A stretch of 38,872 bases of DNA, taken from an uncultured Eubacteriales bacterium (GTDB lineage: Bacteria; Bacillota; Clostridia; Oscillospirales; Acutalibacteraceae). Location: positions 1-38,872 of the forward strand of contig CASFQZ010000027.1 of NCBI GenBank assembly GCA_949296825.1. Reading direction: 5' to 3'. Positions 30,807 through 38,872 of this stretch are shown here, in pieces. Numbering within the stretch: the stretch's first letter is position 1; the number at the start of each line of letters is the position of its first letter. Under the pieces are notes generated by a model. It ran no database searches. It worked only from the letters and a program-made list of their open reading frames with translations, and was not told where the DNA came from. The position numbers were made by a program, and so were the translations under genes.

Positions 30807-32240
30807 TTAAAAATATTCTACCTTCCGGTTGATCGCAACCAGTCTGGAAGCGACCTCCCGGAACGGCACCTTATCGTAATTGCGATCAAAATTAAATGTC
30901 GTATAAATCACCAGCACACAGGGGATCTCCGTAAAAATCACGGCAGTGTCATGATACCCGAGCGTCATATTGGAACCGCTGCCCATTTTGTTGATCACGC
31001 GAATCCCGCTCGGCACACCGGCAGCGATACGATTGCGAGAGGTATTGTTTTCCATTTCATTAAAAAGAAAATCGCGGTAAATCCCGTCGTATCGGTACAA
31101 ATCCAAAAACAGCTTCGCCATATCTGCCGCGGTCGTCTCTCCGAAAATATAACTGCCCAGCCGGAGCTTCGCGCCCGCTTTGCGCGCGGTCTCGTTGAAA
31201 TGCGCATTGCCGAAATAATCAAAAAGCATCTGATATGACGTATTATCGCTGTAACGCAGCGTATGGGTAATCAGCTTTTGGATCGTAAAGCGCGTCCCGG
31301 CAGGATAATCGCTCAGCGGGTGCCCGTTCCACTTCTGACTGTTGCGCAGGGTCAGCTGCGTAGAAAGAGGAATATGATTCGCCTCCATATAGGCGAGCAT
31401 ACTCTTCACATACGGCGCTTTTATGGTGCATTGTGTGCGGAAAACCCGATTGCTGTTGTATTGGATATAATAAGTTTGCTCCACGTCGGTATAGTAAAAA
31501 GTCAGGGTTCTGCCAAAGGAGGCGCAATAATTTTCCAGCTCCCGCAGTGCATCAAAAACGAGCGGGTCCTGAATATTGGTTGAAAAACCGGCGTGCGAGG
31601 GTGTATAAGGCTTGCGCTTGTCAAATATCGCGTAAACGGTCGTATCGTCCGTGTAGGTTCCCACAGGAAATGTTTGCGGCTCCGTCAACCGGACAGCTGT
31701 CCGAAGTACCGCTCTGGCGTCGGAAGAGCTGATCGACCCGCTTTTGTCCATATCCGCCAAGCGGCATTGCCGCCCCGTCAAGGTTCTTAGGCGAACGCAG
31801 AACCGCAGCACCTCCCTCGCATCACCGGTGGAAACGTTCCCATTTTCATCCAGATCCCCATAACAGATGACCTTTGGCGTCGGCGCAGTTGTCGGTTCGG
31901 TCGTCGGCACTTCTGTCGGTTCGGTCGTCGGCGCAGCGGACGGCGCCGTCGTTGCTTCCGCTTCGCTTGCCGGAGGTACGGACGACGGTTCGGTTGCCGG
32001 CGCTTCTGCAGACGGATCAACAACCCGCACCGGTTCGGCGGTCGGTGGAGATGGCGGCAGTATGGTCGCTGCTTCCGACGACCTTTCCGTTTCCGATTCG
32101 GTCACGGTCCGCAAAATGTCTTCACTCATTTCCTCCAGGTGCGCAGCCGGATGTTCAGTTGTTTCCTGTGCTGCGGCAGACAGCGGAAAAAGAAACAGGA
32201 AGCAGCCGCAAAGTACCAGACAAATACTTTTTTTTAACAT
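30807..32240 (-). CDS. Secreted dockerin protein with class-A beta-lactamase-like domain
   Basis: The 477-residue protein has a signal peptide (about 1-24, ending SAAAQ), a Thr/Pro/Glu/Ala-rich linker (about 50-123), a type I dockerin (about 127-186) with two calcium-loop repeats (DLDENGNVSTGDAREVL and DMDKSGSISSSDARAVL), and a beta-lactamase/transpeptidase-like domain (about 225-477). In that domain the SxxK motif reads C271-T-I-K274: the nucleophile Ser is Cys (codon TGC). The SDN motif is intact (331-333) and the K[T/S]G element reads KMG (418-420). Dockerins attach proteins to cohesin scaffolds, so it is probably cell-surface or cellulosome-associated. A peptidoglycan-related role is possible; beta-lactam hydrolysis is doubtful. 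Confidence 0.82.
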   Translation of the reverse strand: MLKKSICLVLCGCFLFLFPLSAAAQETTEHPAAHLEEMSEDILRTVTESETERSSEAATILPPSPPTAEPVRVVDPSAEAPATEPSSVPPASEAEATTAPSAAPTTEPTEVPTTEPTTAPTPKVICYGDLDENGNVSTGDAREVLRFCVRLRTLTGRQCRLADMDKSGSISSSDARAVLRTAVRLTEPQTFPVGTYTDDTTVYAIFDKRKPYTPSHAGFSTNIQDPLVFDALRELENYCASFGRTLTFYYTDVEQTYYIQYNSNRVFRTQCTIKAPYVKSMLAYMEANHIPLSTQLTLRNSQKWNGHPLSDYPAGTRFTIQKLITHTLRYSDNTSYQMLFDYFGNAHFNETARKAGAKLRLGSYIFGETTAADMAKLFLDLYRYDGIYRDFLFNEMENNTSRNRIAAGVPSGIRVINKMGSGSNMTLGYHDTAVIFTEIPCVLVIYTTFNFDRNYDKVPFREVASRLVAINRKVEYF

Positions 32241-32269
32241 GGAAGCACCATCCCTCCCCTTTTATTTTT

Positions 32270-32299
32270 ATTGTATCGTATGATTTATATTGCTGTCAA
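32270..32299 (-). promoter_or_regulatory. Promoter of the dockerin gene
   Basis: On the minus strand TTGACA (32299-32294) and TACAAT (32275-32270) are 18 bases apart, 29 bases before the ATG. The short leader includes GGGAGGG. Confidence 0.7.
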
Positions 32300-32419
32300 T
32301 ACCGGAGCTTCCCATATTTTTTGATTCGGAAAAAAGCGGGCTATTTTTTTGGCAACCCTGTCCAATCGGCAAAGCGTTTTCCGCGAAAAAAGCCCCATTA
32401 TCACGATTTTCCGGAAAAT

Positions 32420-32460
32420 GAGAAAAAGGGATAGCTTTTTCTCGCCGCATATGGTATGCT
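32420..32460 (+). promoter_or_regulatory. pfl promoter with extended -10 and operator-like dyad
   Basis: TGGTATGCT (32452-32460) is an extended -10 element. The -35 region is poor (TAGCTT) and is covered by a perfect 9-base inverted repeat, GAGAAAAAG (32420-32428) and CTTTTTCTC (32435-32443). A weak -35 under a dyad suggests activator or repressor control. The leader is about 130 bases and includes a GCGG-AGTA-CCGC mini-hairpin. Confidence 0.5.
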
Positions 32461-32595
32461 AACCTCAATGAAACAATGCTTGCGTGTCTGACGGATGAAA
32501 GCGGAGTACCGCGGAGATGCGCCAAAAAAATGCCGACCGTCTGGGCGACTTCGTGGGAAGTTGTCCGGATTTTCTGTATTTGGAGGAATGTAAAA

Positions 32596-34824
32596 ATGAC
32601 GGAGCAGTGGAAGGGCTTTGCCGAAGGCGTCTGGCAAAAAAAGATCGATGTGCGCGATTTTATTCAAAAAAACTATACCCCCTATACCGGCGATGCAAAA
32701 TTTCTCTGTCCGGCAACCGAGCGGACCAAATCCCTTTACGCCCGGCTGCAATCGTTGTTTGACGAGGAACGGGCGCGCGGCGGCGTGCTGGATATCGACA
32801 CCGAGACCGTTTCTTCGCTGACCGCCTATCCGCCCGGCTACCTGGACAAAGATAAGGAAATCATCGTCGGCTTACAGACCGATGCACCCCTGAAAAGAGG
32901 CGTCAATCCCTTCGGAGGTATCCGTATGACGCGGCAGGCGTGCGAGGCATACGGCTATCGGCTTTCCGATAAAATCGAGGAAGAATTTCGCTACCGCACG
33001 ACCCACAACGATGGCGTTTATCGCGTGTATTCCGAGGAAATGCGCCGGGCGCGGAAGATCGGCGCGCTGACCGGCTTACCCGACGCCTATGGCAGAGGAC
33101 GAATCATCGGCGACTACCGCCGCGTGGCACTGTACGGCACCGCCCGACTGATGGACGCAAAGAAAAAGGATAAAGAGGAAATTTCCCGCCAGGACATGAC
33201 CGCTGAGCGTGTGCAGCTTTTGGAGGAATTGTTCCGCCAGATCGACTTCCTCGGAAAATTGACCGAGATGGCAAAGATGTACGGCTTTGATATTTCCGTG
33301 CCCGCCGCAAATGCCAAAGAAGCCGTACAGTGGACCTATTTCGGCTATCTGGCAGCGAACAAGGAGCAAAACGGCGCGGCGATGTCTTTGGGCAGGGTCA
33401 GCACCTTTTTGGATATTTATATAGAGCGGGACCTGAAAAGCGGTGTTTTGACCGAGGAAGGCGCCCAGGAGCTGATGGACGATTTTGTGATGAAGCTGCG
33501 CATGGCGCGGCATCTGCGCACGCCGGAATACAACGAGCTGTTCGGCGGCGATCCGATGTGGATCACCGAAAGCGTCGGCGGCATGGGAGAGGACGGCAGA
33601 ACGCTGGTTACAAAAAACAGCTATCGAATCCTGCAAACACTATATAATATGGGGTCATCCCCGGAGCCGAACCTGACCATCCTCTGGTCGCGCAATCTGC
33701 CGGAGCCCTTCAAGCGCTTCTGCTGCCGCGTTTCCTGTGATACCGACTCCATTCAATATGAAAACGACGATCTGATGCGCCCGATCTACGGCGACGACTA
33801 CGGCATTGCCTGCTGTGTTTCCGCGATGAAAATCGGCAAACAGATGCAGTTTTTCGGCGCACGCTGCAATTTGCCCAAGCTGCTTTTATTGGCAATCAAC
33901 GGCGGATACGACACCTTGAGCGGGCTGACGTTGGGCCCGCAAAAAGAGCCGCTGCAAGGTGAAACGCTGCAATACGACGAGGTCTGCGAGCGGCTCGACG
34001 AGTACCGCGCCTGGCTTTGCCGTCTGTACGTCAACACGATGAATGTAATCCACTATATGCACGATAAATATGCCTATGAAAAAATTCAAATGGCGCTGCA
34101 TGATACCAATGTGCATCGCTTCATGGCGTTCGGCGTGGCTGGGCTTTCCGTGCTGGCGGATTCTCTCAGCGCGATCCGCTATGCCAGCGTCAAGCCCATC
34201 CGGGATGAAAACGGCTACATTGTCGATTTTGAAACCGAAGGCGATTTTCCGAAATTCGGCAATGACGACGACCGGGTGGATGCCATCGCGGTGGAGCAGT
34301 TCAAACGGATGCATAAAGAACTGCGCAAAACGCCCGCGTATCGCGGCGCGGAGCATACCCTGTCTGCCCTGACCATCACATCCAACGTGATGTACGGCAA
34401 AAAGACCGGCGCGACCCCCGACGGCAGAAAGAAAGGTGAGCCCTTTGCCCCGGGTGCAAACCCGATGCACAACCGCGAGCGCAACGGCGCGCTGGCGTCG
34501 CTGAATTCCATCGCAAAGCTGCCCTACCGCTACGGCAGAGACGGTATTTCCAATACCTTTTCCATCGTGCCGGATACGCTGGGAAAAAACCCAACGGAGC
34601 GGGCGGAAAATCTCACCACCATTCTGGACGGGTATTTTTCCAAGATGGCGCACCATATCAATGTCAACGTACTGGACCGGCAAAAACTGATTGACGCTTT
34701 CAATGATCCGACCCTGTACCCGAACCTGACCATTCGCGTCTCCGGCTACGCGGTTAATTTCCACAAGCTCTCCCGCGAACAACAGCAGGAGGTCATCCGC
34801 CGCACCTTCCATGAGGCGCTGTGA
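32596..34824 (+). CDS. pflB: Pyruvate formate-lyase
   Basis: PflB splits pyruvate with CoA into acetyl-CoA and formate by a glycyl-radical mechanism. The 742-residue protein has the adjacent active-site Cys406-Cys407 ('[15 protein letters not shown]') and the radical Gly717 near the C-terminus ('[15 protein letters not shown]'). The Cys-Cys pair and length mark a true PFL rather than a choline, glycerol or other glycyl-radical enzyme, which have one Cys followed by other residues. The ATG at 32596 has GGAGGAAT upstream; the 40 extra N-terminal residues of the longer frame are rejected. The activase gene overlaps its stop. Confidence 0.96.
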   Translation: MTEQWKGFAEGVWQKKIDVRDFIQKNYTPYTGDAKFLCPATERTKSLYARLQSLFDEERARGGVLDIDTETVSSLTAYPPGYLDKDKEIIVGLQTDAPLKRGVNPFGGIRMTRQACEAYGYRLSDKIEEEFRYRTTHNDGVYRVYSEEMRRARKIGALTGLPDAYGRGRIIGDYRRVALYGTARLMDAKKKDKEEISRQDMTAERVQLLEELFRQIDFLGKLTEMAKMYGFDISVPAANAKEAVQWTYFGYLAANKEQNGAAMSLGRVSTFLDIYIERDLKSGVLTEEGAQELMDDFVMKLRMARHLRTPEYNELFGGDPMWITESVGGMGEDGRTLVTKNSYRILQTLYNMGSSPEPNLTILWSRNLPEPFKRFCCRVSCDTDSIQYENDDLMRPIYGDDYGIACCVSAMKIGKQMQFFGARCNLPKLLLLAINGGYDTLSGLTLGPQKEPLQGETLQYDEVCERLDEYRAWLCRLYVNTMNVIHYMHDKYAYEKIQMALHDTNVHRFMAFGVAGLSVLADSLSAIRYASVKPIRDENGYIVDFETEGDFPKFGNDDDRVDAIAVEQFKRMHKELRKTPAYRGAEHTLSALTITSNVMYGKKTGATPDGRKKGEPFAPGANPMHNRERNGALASLNSIAKLPYRYGRDGISNTFSIVPDTLGKNPTERAENLTTILDGYFSKMAHHINVNVLDRQKLIDAFNDPTLYPNLTIRVSGYAVNFHKLSREQQQEVIRRTFHEAL

Positions 34825-35537
34825 TGAAAGGATATATTCATTCCGTTCAGTCCCTGAGTACAGTAGACGGCCCCGGTGTACGATCGGTGGTGTTTTTGAG
34901 CGGCTGCCCGCTGCGCTGCGTTTATTGCCACAATCCGGACACCTGGCGCAAAGAAGACGGCACGGAGCGAGAAGCCGCCGAGGTCTTTGCGCAGATTTGC
35001 CGTTTTTCCGCCTATTTCGGAGAAAAGGGCGGCTTGACTGTCAGCGGCGGCGAACCGCTGGCGCAAGCCGCCTTTGTCACGGAGCTGTTTTCGCTCTGCC
35101 GGGATCAGGGAATCGGCACCTGTCTGGACACGGCAGGCAGCATCATAAATGAGCACACCGACCGGCTGTTAAAAGCAACCGACCTTTGCCTTCTGGACAT
35201 CAAATTCGCAGCGCAGGAGGACTATCTCCGCTATACCGGCGGCAGCCTTCAGCAGGTAATTTCCTTTTTGGAGCGATTGCAAAAGGCAGGCGTCCCGGTC
35301 ATTACCCGTCACGTCATTGTGCCAGGCATCAACGACAGCGAAGCATTTATCGACCGGCTGCAAGCCCTGCTGAGACCCTTTGACAACATCCGGCAAAACG
35401 ACCTGCTGCCCTTTCGCCGCCTTTGCGCTGATAAATACCATCGGCTGGGGATTCCGTTCCCGTTGGAGAAAACGCCGGACTGCCCGACAGCAACCATCCG
35501 CTCTCTTGCTGCCTACTGGAGCGCGCTGAAAAAATAA
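34824..35537 (+). CDS. pflA: Pyruvate formate-lyase activating enzyme
   Basis: A radical-SAM enzyme that abstracts a hydrogen from Gly717 of PflB. The 237-residue protein has the CxxxCxxC cluster motif in 'SGCPLRCVYCHNPDTW' (about 29-44) and the SAM-binding 'TVSGGEPLAQ' (about 72-81), with the length usual for PflA and no extra ferredoxin domain. Its ATG overlaps the pflB stop (ATGA); a GTG one codon earlier is possible. Confidence 0.96.
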   Translation: MKGYIHSVQSLSTVDGPGVRSVVFLSGCPLRCVYCHNPDTWRKEDGTEREAAEVFAQICRFSAYFGEKGGLTVSGGEPLAQAAFVTELFSLCRDQGIGTCLDTAGSIINEHTDRLLKATDLCLLDIKFAAQEDYLRYTGGSLQQVISFLERLQKAGVPVITRHVIVPGINDSEAFIDRLQALLRPFDNIRQNDLLPFRRLCADKYHRLGIPFPLEKTPDCPTATIRSLAAYWSALKK

Positions 35538-35592
35538 AACGCCGGACGCGGCAAAAAACCGCCGCCGGAAACAAGAAATTGATCAATATCCC

Positions 35593-35621
35593 TTGACAAA
35601 AAACAAGAGGTGGGATATAAT
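35593..35621 (+). promoter_or_regulatory. tRNA promoter
   Basis: TTGACA (35593-35598) and TATAAT (35616-35621) are separated by 17 bases: a full consensus promoter about 27 bases before tRNA-His, as expected for a stable RNA unit. Confidence 0.92.
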
Positions 35622-35648
35622 ACAAAAGTGCCGAACGGCGCGGATATG

Positions 35649-35725
35649 GTGGGTATAGCTCAGTTGGTTAGAGCGCCAGGTTGTGGCCCTGGAGGCCATC
35701 GGTTCGAATCCGATTATCCACCCCA
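35649..35725 (+). tRNA. tRNA-His (anticodon GTG)
   Basis: A complete cloverleaf: acceptor GTGGGTA pairs with TATCCAC, D-arm GCTC/GAGC, anticodon arm CCAGG-TTGTGGC-CCTGG with GTG at the anticodon, T-arm ATCGG/CCGAT with TTCGAAT, and encoded CCA (35723-35725). The G at 35648 faces discriminator C at 35722, giving the G-1:C73 pair that marks histidine tRNA. It lies on the same replicon segment as the his operon but is not part of it. Confidence 0.97.
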
Positions 35726-35732
35726 GTTTTTG

Positions 35733-35764
35733 ATAACGCAATCTTCCATGGTTGCGTTATTTTA
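35733..35764 (+). terminator. Hairpin between the two tRNA genes
   Basis: ATAACGCAA (35733-35741) and TTGCGTTAT (35752-35760) form a perfect 9-base stem with a 10-base loop, followed by TTTTA-type bases (35760-35764). It could be a weak terminator giving unequal tRNA levels or a processing site. Confidence 0.6.
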
Positions 35765-35776
35765 CTAAACAGACAT

Positions 35777-35851
35777 TGGGATGTAGCCAAGCGGTAAGGC
35801 AACGGACTTTGACTCCGTCATGCGTGGGTTCAAATCCCGCCATCCCAGCCA
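35777..35851 (+). tRNA. tRNA-Gln (anticodon TTG)
   Basis: A 75-base cloverleaf: acceptor TGGGATG pairs with CATCCCA, D-arm GCC/GGC, anticodon arm ACGGA-CTTTGAC-TCCGT with TTG, T-arm GTGGG/CCCGC with TTCAAAT, discriminator G and encoded CCA (35849-35851). Confidence 0.97.
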
Positions 35852-35855
35852 AACA

Positions 35856-35895
35856 GCCCCCTTTGCGAGCAAGCAAAGGGGGCTTGTTTATTGTT
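35856..35895 (+). terminator. Terminator after tRNA-Gln
   Basis: GCCCCCTTTGC (35856-35866) and GCAAAGGGGGC (35873-35883) form a perfect 11-base stem with a 6-base loop, followed by TTGTTTATTGTTTT. Confidence 0.93.
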
Positions 35896-35918
35896 TTCCA
35901 CCGCAAAGACAGCGAAAA

Positions 35919-35949
35919 GCTCTGCCGAAGGAAAATCCGCCGGCAGAGC
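35919..35949 (-). terminator. Terminator after the VWA protein gene
   Basis: GCTCTGCCG (35919-35927) and CGGCAGAGC (35941-35949) form a 9-base stem. On the minus strand TTTTCGCT follows it; on the plus strand TTTTTTT follows, so it also backs up the tRNA terminator. Confidence 0.85.
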
Positions 35950-35959
35950 TTTTTTTAGA

Positions 35960-38872
35960 TTATGCGAAAATCAATTGGAAGATCCACAGAATATAGTGGA
36001 AAATTTTCACAATCCATCCGAAGAATCCGGTATGAATCTGACCGCAATACGGACAACGGTCCGGATGCCCTTCCAGGACAGCACCGCAGGAATCACAGAC
36101 ATGGTCGCCATCTGCATCACTATGACCGGCGGCGGGAAGCACCTCGGTTCTTTCCTCACCGCAGACCGTGCAGGTTTCGGTGCGGTGTCCGTCGCTTTCA
36201 CAGCCGGCGGGAACCGTTTCGGTTACGGCAAATTGATGCCCGCCATTCAGCGTGCAAAGTGCCTGCCCATAATCCATCGGCTCATAGGAAGTGTTGTTCT
36301 CATCCAGCTCTTCGATAATATAGACACTGAAATGATCGGCGTAGAAGACCAGATATCCGTCTTCCACCGTGGCTGTATAGGTCCGCTGCACGCCATCCTC
36401 ATTGACGCGTTTTACGGTAACGCGGGTATTGCGATACCCCTGATTTTCCCACGGGACCATGATTTTAATGGAGGACCCTTCCGCCGGCTGAATCTTTACA
36501 CCGTCCTTTTCCAGCGTCAGATCCATGACAACGGTTTTTCTGCCAACCGTGGTTTGGGTTTTGAAGGTCAGGGTGTGTCCCTCGGAAGCGCCGCAGGTCT
36601 CACAGACCAGAGAATCGATAATCCGATTGTCGCTGACGCGATCAATCACCGCATGGAATCTATGGCTGCACGGCGGCTGTTTTTCTTCCTTTGTCTCGCC
36701 GCAGGCGCAGGTGCTGATTAAAATCAGACCATCCTCGCAGCTGCCGGAAACGCCGGTCTGCTTAAAGAAATGCTCATGGCGCGGCGCATAAACGGCAGTA
36801 AAGACCAGGTTTCGGTTCGGCATAAGCTTCGGCACCGCCGGAGAGAATCCGGCAAAGACCAAATCGCCCTTGTCGGCAACCGTCGGGATCCTGATTTCCT
36901 CGCCAAAGACATAAGTCTCGGTGGTCTTTTCACCGTCAATATCCCAGGTGACGGTATAGCGGGTGCTGTCGACGGCAGTCGCCTCAAACTCCGCGTAGCT
37001 GCCCTCAATGACCGTTCCCTCACCGATGTCCCATTGCGCCAGATCCGTGACCGGCGCAACGACGGCATCGCCGAGCTTGCCTTCGTCAATGCGATAAATC
37101 TGCCCGTTGATGGTAAAGACAACGATATTCCGGTCTGTTTCCACCTCGACCGGCAGCGGGATGTCAAAGCCTTCAATCTTTTCGCCGTCGATTTCCACAT
37201 AGGCATCATCGGTATTGGTTTCGTATTCGCCTTTTTCCGTGGCGCGAAGAGAAGCATCAAAGGTAATCGACGCACGGTAAATGGTTTTTCCGTCTTCCGT
37301 CGTTTTAACGGCAGGAACGCCGGAAACGCGAATGGTCGTAGTTCCGTCCGCATTGCGCTGTACCGAGATATCTCGGTCGGCAATATTATACAGTTCCTCC
37401 AGATCATCCCGCAGCTTTTGCTCCTGCTCCATGGTCAGAACAAAATCATCCGTCAGTGTATCCACAATGTCACAGCGGGTAAAGACAAATTTCTGGTATA
37501 CGGTAGAAACCAGGATTTTCGTGAAGATTTCGCTGAGCACTTCGGTATCGGTAACCGGCATATAGAAGCCGTCGTTGGTTTTTTCGCCGTGACGGCTCAT
37601 GGAGGAAGCCGTCGGATAGTTGGACGAAACCAGATGCAAAAAGCGGTTGAAATCAAAGGTGACATTGTAATTGCTGCCGGAAATGCCGTCGGAGGAGGAA
37701 GTGAAGGGCGCATCCGCGTCGGCATTGCTTTCCACGCCGACCGTATAGAGCTTAACGCCCATATTCTTGATATCTCTGGCGTTGGTGATGGCTTTCGGTG
37801 CGGACTGCGTGATTTCATTGCGATTGCTCGAGCCGGTGGTCGGATTGCCATCGGTAATCAGAATAACCACCTTTTCCCGATTGTCCGACTCATTTTGCGC
37901 AAGAATATTTTTCGCCATTTCCAGTCCGGTATGAGTACAGGTCGCACCCTCGGCGTCCAGATCGTTGATCGCTTCGGTCAGAACCGGGTTAACGCCCAGC
38001 AGATTGCCGGTGGACAGGAACGCTTTGCTGTAATAGCGCGCCGCGTTCTGATAGCCGACAAACCCGCCGTTTTCCGTAACCAGAAGCCCGGTATTGGTAT
38101 AACCGTAGGTCCGGTTCGCACTGGCGAAGGAAACCAGAGCGATGCGGTGATCCGCGCCGGTGGCGACAGCATTGGCGTTCAGCTCTTCAATAAAGGTGTT
38201 TGCGCAGTCCTTCAGCGCATCCAGCTTCGTCTGCCGCTGATTTCTACCCAGCGGGTCGCCCATGGAGCCGGATAAATCCAGAACCAGGATGACATCCACC
38301 GGTTTGGTGGAAGTTGATTCCCATTTAACTACCCGGGTCGCCGCAGAAGCAGAAAGGGTAATGGAGGCGATGCCGTTTTCATAAGACACGGTTTTTTCCG
38401 TTTCCATATCGGAAACATTGTCCAGATCAATGGGCGTATAAATGGCTTCGACGGTAATATTGGTGTCGTTCAGCTCATATTCTTCCCATTCCGCCGTGTA
38501 ATTGTCTTTTTCGGGGATCGACGGTTCCTTGACAAATTTGTCGCCCTGTTCATAGGTCACCACGGCAACCACTTCACCCTCCGCGACAAAGGTGACCGTA
38601 TAGGTCGCCTTGACCAGCGCAGGGACAGCAACGATATAGAAGTGCGCGGGGTCGTTGGCGCATTCGTAATAATCATAGCCTTCTACGCCATAATCCGGCG
38701 CCAGACTCTTATCCCGGTTCAGATGATAATCATGCCCAATCGGCTCAATGTTCCGAACCTCCACATGGGACGGATCGTTGGCGCAAATTCGCTTCTCCAA
38801 GCCCTTTCCTTCGCAGGTAGGTGCGGCAACAACAAGCCATTCGCCATAAGCGTGCCCGGTGGCGGGAATCAC
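35960..38872 (-). CDS. Partial VWA-domain surface protein with zinc-ribbon repeats
   Basis: The 970 visible residues are the C-terminal part; the frame is open at the window edge and the apparent GTG start there is probably an internal Val. Order: Cys/His repeats of the 'GHxY..W....PTC...G....C' type (about 5-75), a bacterial beta-repeat with 'YTVTFVAEGEVV', then a VWA domain (about 192-460) with a full MIDAS motif 'DLSGSMGD' (199-206) and 'ITDGNPTTG'. Beta-rich adhesin-like domains follow, then several CxxC ribbons ('CETCGASEGH', 'CTVCGEERTE', 'CDSCGAVLEGH', 'CPYCGQIH'). The last 25 residues form an aromatic amphipathic helix after 'HTGFFGW'. It is likely exported and binds a host or matrix ligand. 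Confidence 0.85.
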   Translation of the reverse strand: MIPATGHAYGEWLVVAAPTCEGKGLEKRICANDPSHVEVRNIEPIGHDYHLNRDKSLAPDYGVEGYDYYECANDPAHFYIVAVPALVKATYTVTFVAEGEVVAVVTYEQGDKFVKEPSIPEKDNYTAEWEEYELNDTNITVEAIYTPIDLDNVSDMETEKTVSYENGIASITLSASAATRVVKWESTSTKPVDVILVLDLSGSMGDPLGRNQRQTKLDALKDCANTFIEELNANAVATGADHRIALVSFASANRTYGYTNTGLLVTENGGFVGYQNAARYYSKAFLSTGNLLGVNPVLTEAINDLDAEGATCTHTGLEMAKNILAQNESDNREKVVILITDGNPTTGSSNRNEITQSAPKAITNARDIKNMGVKLYTVGVESNADADAPFTSSSDGISGSNYNVTFDFNRFLHLVSSNYPTASSMSRHGEKTNDGFYMPVTDTEVLSEIFTKILVSTVYQKFVFTRCDIVDTLTDDFVLTMEQEQKLRDDLEELYNIADRDISVQRNADGTTTIRVSGVPAVKTTEDGKTIYRASITFDASLRATEKGEYETNTDDAYVEIDGEKIEGFDIPLPVEVETDRNIVVFTINGQIYRIDEGKLGDAVVAPVTDLAQWDIGEGTVIEGSYAEFEATAVDSTRYTVTWDIDGEKTTETYVFGEEIRIPTVADKGDLVFAGFSPAVPKLMPNRNLVFTAVYAPRHEHFFKQTGVSGSCEDGLILISTCACGETKEEKQPPCSHRFHAVIDRVSDNRIIDSLVCETCGASEGHTLTFKTQTTVGRKTVVMDLTLEKDGVKIQPAEGSSIKIMVPWENQGYRNTRVTVKRVNEDGVQRTYTATVEDGYLVFYADHFSVYIIEELDENNTSYEPMDYGQALCTLNGGHQFAVTETVPAGCESDGHRTETCTVCGEERTEVLPAAGHSDADGDHVCDSCGAVLEGHPDRCPYCGQIHTGFFGWIVKIFHYILWIFQLIFA

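Noticed and set aside
32596..35537. Glycyl-radical diol dehydratase or choline lyase pair (microcompartment type)
   Set aside because: Adjacent Cys406-Cys407 and no shell-protein genes point to a true pyruvate formate-lyase.
35538..35580. Terminator after pflA
   Set aside because: The GC-rich CCGG/GCGG pairing is imperfect and is not followed by a T-run.
36770..38275. 501-codon plus-strand frame
   Set aside because: Antisense to the VWA domain, whose MIDAS motif and ribbons are clear on the minus strand.

Overview
The window looks like chromosomal DNA of an anaerobic, gut-type Clostridia (Bacillota), probably near the Ruminococcaceae/Oscillospirales. The grounds are a clostridial-order Rnf operon (rnfC-D-G-E-A-B), a short HisG that needs HisZ, a Gram-positive SOS box, strong AGGAGG-type ribosome sites, a dockerin protein with a Thr/Pro/Glu linker, a VWA surface protein with C-terminal zinc ribbons, and an oxygen-sensitive pyruvate formate-lyase. 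No phage, IS element, CRISPR array or rRNA was seen.

Layout. (1) 4-8622, minus: one long operon running GH20 hexosaminidase, apbE, a NusG-domain-II protein, a Gx-transporter protein, then rnfC, D, G, E, A, B. It encodes an ion-translocating ferredoxin:NAD+ oxidoreductase together with its flavin-attaching enzyme. (2) 8761-9471, plus: lexA with a consensus promoter overlapped by an SOS box, ending in a strong bidirectional terminator. (3) 9480-11807, minus: a GH101-like glycosidase and an AraC regulator. (4) 12202-18148, plus: a tight five-gene operon encoding a glucose-dehydrogenase-like enzyme, an LgoD-like dehydrogenase, UxaB, UxaA and a COG3618-type lactonase. Read as a pathway it takes an L-galactose-type sugar through lactone, L-galactonate, tagaturonate and altronate to 2-keto-3-deoxygluconate. 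(5) 18167-18391: a small DUF6514-like protein. (6) 18776-26828, minus: a nearly complete histidine operon, hisZ-G-D-C-B-H-A-F-IE, followed by inorganic pyrophosphatase. Only histidinol-phosphate phosphatase is missing. (7) 27115-28686, plus: a VTC-domain protein and a DUF4956 membrane protein behind a structured leader. (8) 28686-30708, minus: a zinc-ribbon membrane protein (DUF6320-like) and a condensation/acyltransferase-like protein. (9) 30807-32240, minus: a secreted dockerin protein with a class-A beta-lactamase-like domain whose nucleophile position is Cys. (10) 32420-35537, plus: pflB and pflA. (11) 35593-35883, plus: tRNA-His and tRNA-Gln. (12) 35960 to the window end, minus: the C-terminal 970 residues of a VWA-domain surface protein.

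The most interesting unit is the 12-18 kb catabolic operon. Its five genes make chemical sense as one oxidative route joining a neutral L-sugar to the hexuronate pathway. It has its own promoter with an adjoining perfect dyad and a divergent AraC regulator. Other points worth a look are the Cys-for-Ser change in the beta-lactamase-like protein, the pyrophosphatase at the end of the his operon, the hairpin leader of the VTC gene, and the C-terminal motif of the VWA protein.
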